A stretch of DNA of 20,081 nucleotides, from positions 36,203 through 56,283 of the forward strand of contig PMKW01000167.1 in NCBI GenBank assembly GCA_003157895.1, written 5' to 3'. This DNA is from Methanoregula sp. GTDB lineage: Archaea; Halobacteriota; Methanomicrobia; Methanomicrobiales; Methanospirillaceae. Numbering within the stretch: position 1 is the first letter of the stretch; each line of letters opens with the position of its first letter. Shown here one piece after another: positions 18,708 through 20,081 of this stretch. The notes under the pieces are model-generated. The model saw only the letters and a program-made list of their open reading frames with translations, did not search any database and was not told the origin of the DNA. The translations under genes were made by a program, and so were the position numbers.

Positions 18708-20081
18708 TTATGCCCCTATCGTTTTCACATCGAGCACGTTCAGCAGTCCTTCGTCAAGCATGTAGCCGCGGAGCCGGTCGCGGTTGCCCCGGAGGCTCTC
18801 GATGCTGTTGATACCGGCCGCACCCATCAGTTCGGCAAGTTCCAGGGTCCAGCCGTGGATGAGGTTCTCGACCTGGACCGAATTTGTCTCGGGATCCAGG
18901 CGTTTTGTCAACTCGGGTTTCTGGGTTGCGATACCCCATGCGCAAACACCTCGGTTGCAGGTCCCGCACACGCGGCACCCCATGGCAACAAGGGCGGATG
19001 TCCCGATATAGACGGCATCTGCGCCAAGGCAGATGATCTTTGCCACATCTGCGCTCTGGCGTATACCCCCGCTGGCAATGACGGAGACTTCGTTACGGAT
19101 CCCCTGGCTGCGGAGTTTGGCATCGACACTGGCTATGGCTGCTTCTATAGGGATACCGACATGGTCCCGGAAAACAACCGGTGCTGCACCGGTCCCTCCC
19201 CGAAAACCGTCGATGACAACCGCATCGGCACCCGATCGTGCGATACCGGCCGCGATCGCTGCCACATTATGGACTGCGGCGATCTTGACAAAGACCGGCT
19301 TTTTCCATTCGGTTGCTTCTTTCAGGCTGTGGACAAGCTGCTTGAGATCTTCGATACTATAGATATCATGGTGCGGGGCGGGGCTGATCGCATCGCTACC
19401 TTCTGGGATCATGCGGGTGCAGGCAACATCGGCACAGATTTTCTCCCCCGGGAGGTGTCCTCCGATACCCGGTTTTGCACCCTGTCCGATCTTGATCTCG
19501 ATGGCAGCACCGCGTTCGAGATAATCGATGTCCACGCCGAAACGTCCGGATGCGACCTGGACGATAATGTTTTTCTGGTAGGGATAGAGTGATGCGTGAA
19601 GCCCACCCTCACCGGTCCCCATGAAGGTACCGATTCGGCTTACCGCTTTCGCCAGCGCCTGCTGTGCGGGGAGGCTGATTGCACCATAACTCATATGCCC
19701 GATCATAATAGGTGTCTCGATCTGGAGGTTAGGGGTAAGTTTTGTGAGGAGCTCGACATCCCCGTTTGGATGCTCCCGAAGAGATAATGCCGCCGGTTTT
19801 TTTCCGAGATATGTACGGAGTTCCATGGGTTCCCGGAGTGGATCGATACTGGGGTTTGTTACCTGGCAGGCATCGAGCAGCAGACGGTCGAAGATCATCG
19901 GGTAGGGAAGAGCGTTTCCCATACCAGCGAGAATGATCTTACCGGTTTTTGCCTGGTTGAAGACCGCTTCACGGATCTCGCGGGTCCAGACCGGGTGACT
20001 CCGGTAATCGGTGGGTTTTTCGTAGATGCTTATGGCATCGCGGGGACAGAATGCAGTACAGCGGTGGCAGGCAACGCAGTT
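18708..20081 (-). CDS. Archaeal glutamate synthase, ferredoxin/FMN subunit (5' end outside window)
   Basis: 457 residues are visible and the true start lies beyond base 20081. It makes glutamate from 2-oxoglutarate and ammonia at FMN. The frame stays open from ATG 19922 to the window edge and encodes CVACHRCTAFCPRDAIS, a 4Fe-4S ferredoxin motif, so 19922 is not the start. The FMN/2-oxoglutarate barrel follows: MIGHMSYGAIS, GTGEGGLH, QVASGRFGVD, KIGQGAKPGIGGHLPGEKI, SPAPHHDIYSIEDL, VIDGFRGGTGAAP, and ASGGIRQSADVAKIICLGADAVYIGT. CRVCGTCNRGVCAWGIATQ carries cysteines for the iron-sulfur cluster. The amidotransferase domain is absent from this subunit and should be a separate gene upstream, outside the window. 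Confidence 0.93.
   Translation of the reverse strand, partial: NCVACHRCTAFCPRDAISIYEKPTDYRSHPVWTREIREAVFNQAKTGKIILAGMGNALPYPMIFDRLLLDACQVTNPSIDPLREPMELRTYLGKKPAALSLREHPNGDVELLTKLTPNLQIETPIMIGHMSYGAISLPAQQALAKAVSRIGTFMGTGEGGLHASLYPYQKNIIVQVASGRFGVDIDYLERGAAIEIKIGQGAKPGIGGHLPGEKICADVACTRMIPEGSDAISPAPHHDIYSIEDLKQLVHSLKEATEWKKPVFVKIAAVHNVAAIAAGIARSGADAVVIDGFRGGTGAAPVVFRDHVGIPIEAAIASVDAKLRSQGIRNEVSVIASGGIRQSADVAKIICLGADAVYIGTSALVAMGCRVCGTCNRGVCAWGIATQKPELTKRLDPETNSVQVENLIHGWTLELAELMGAAGINSIESLRGNRDRLRGYMLDEGLLNVLDVKTIGA

Overview
This window looks like a chromosomal piece of a methanogenic archaeon, most likely order Methanomicrobiales (Methanoregula or a relative). The placement is inferred from gene content and style, not from a search. 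Supporting signs are: a tRNA-Tyr with C1-G72 and a canonical archaeal intron after position 37; an archaeal-type CCA-adding enzyme; an F420-hydrogenase-beta-like protein beside a split archaeal glutamate synthase; a class III (anaerobic) ribonucleotide reductase; TATA boxes about 24-28 bases before several start codons, which implies frequent leaderless transcription; and T-rich terminators.

Layout. Bases 176-1501 (-) encode a lipoprotein serpin. Bases 1972-2748 (+) encode a Thr-rich surface protein with a PEGA domain. leuA (2-isopropylmalate synthase family) lies at 2967-4487 (-). It is separated from tRNA-Tyr (intron-containing) and tRNA-Asp by a shared upstream region that carries a long inverted repeat. 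Next come a Cache-domain lipoprotein (4932-5528, +), a YkgJ-type Cys-cluster protein (5554-6024, -), a 571-residue PH-like/zinc-ribbon/membrane protein (6359-8074, +) and a DUF4349 lipoprotein (8642-9550, -). A HEAT-repeat protein (10099-10710, +) is followed by a two-gene unit of a double winged-helix regulator and an Hsp20-like protein (10951-11986, +).

The second half is mostly core metabolism. nrdH-nrdD (12165-14617, -) is a translationally coupled redoxin and anaerobic ribonucleotide reductase. thpR-cca (14749-16652, +) is a coupled pair of RNA-end enzymes. The last three genes (16934-20081, -) are an FrhB-like flavoprotein/ferredoxin, the GXGXG subunit and the 5'-truncated FMN subunit of an archaeal glutamate synthase. 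Together they suggest an F420H2-linked glutamate synthase.

The most notable observations are three. (1) The NrdD reading frame ends exactly where the Cys4 zinc site and glycyl-radical loop should begin, and no such loop is encoded in the bases after its stop. (2) A family of GC-rich palindromic REP-like elements occurs in three intergenic regions, one as an inverted pair, with base changes that preserve the stem. (3) The F420-type subunit is packed inside the glutamate synthase operon. I found no CRISPR array, transposase, integrase, attachment site, rRNA or replication origin.
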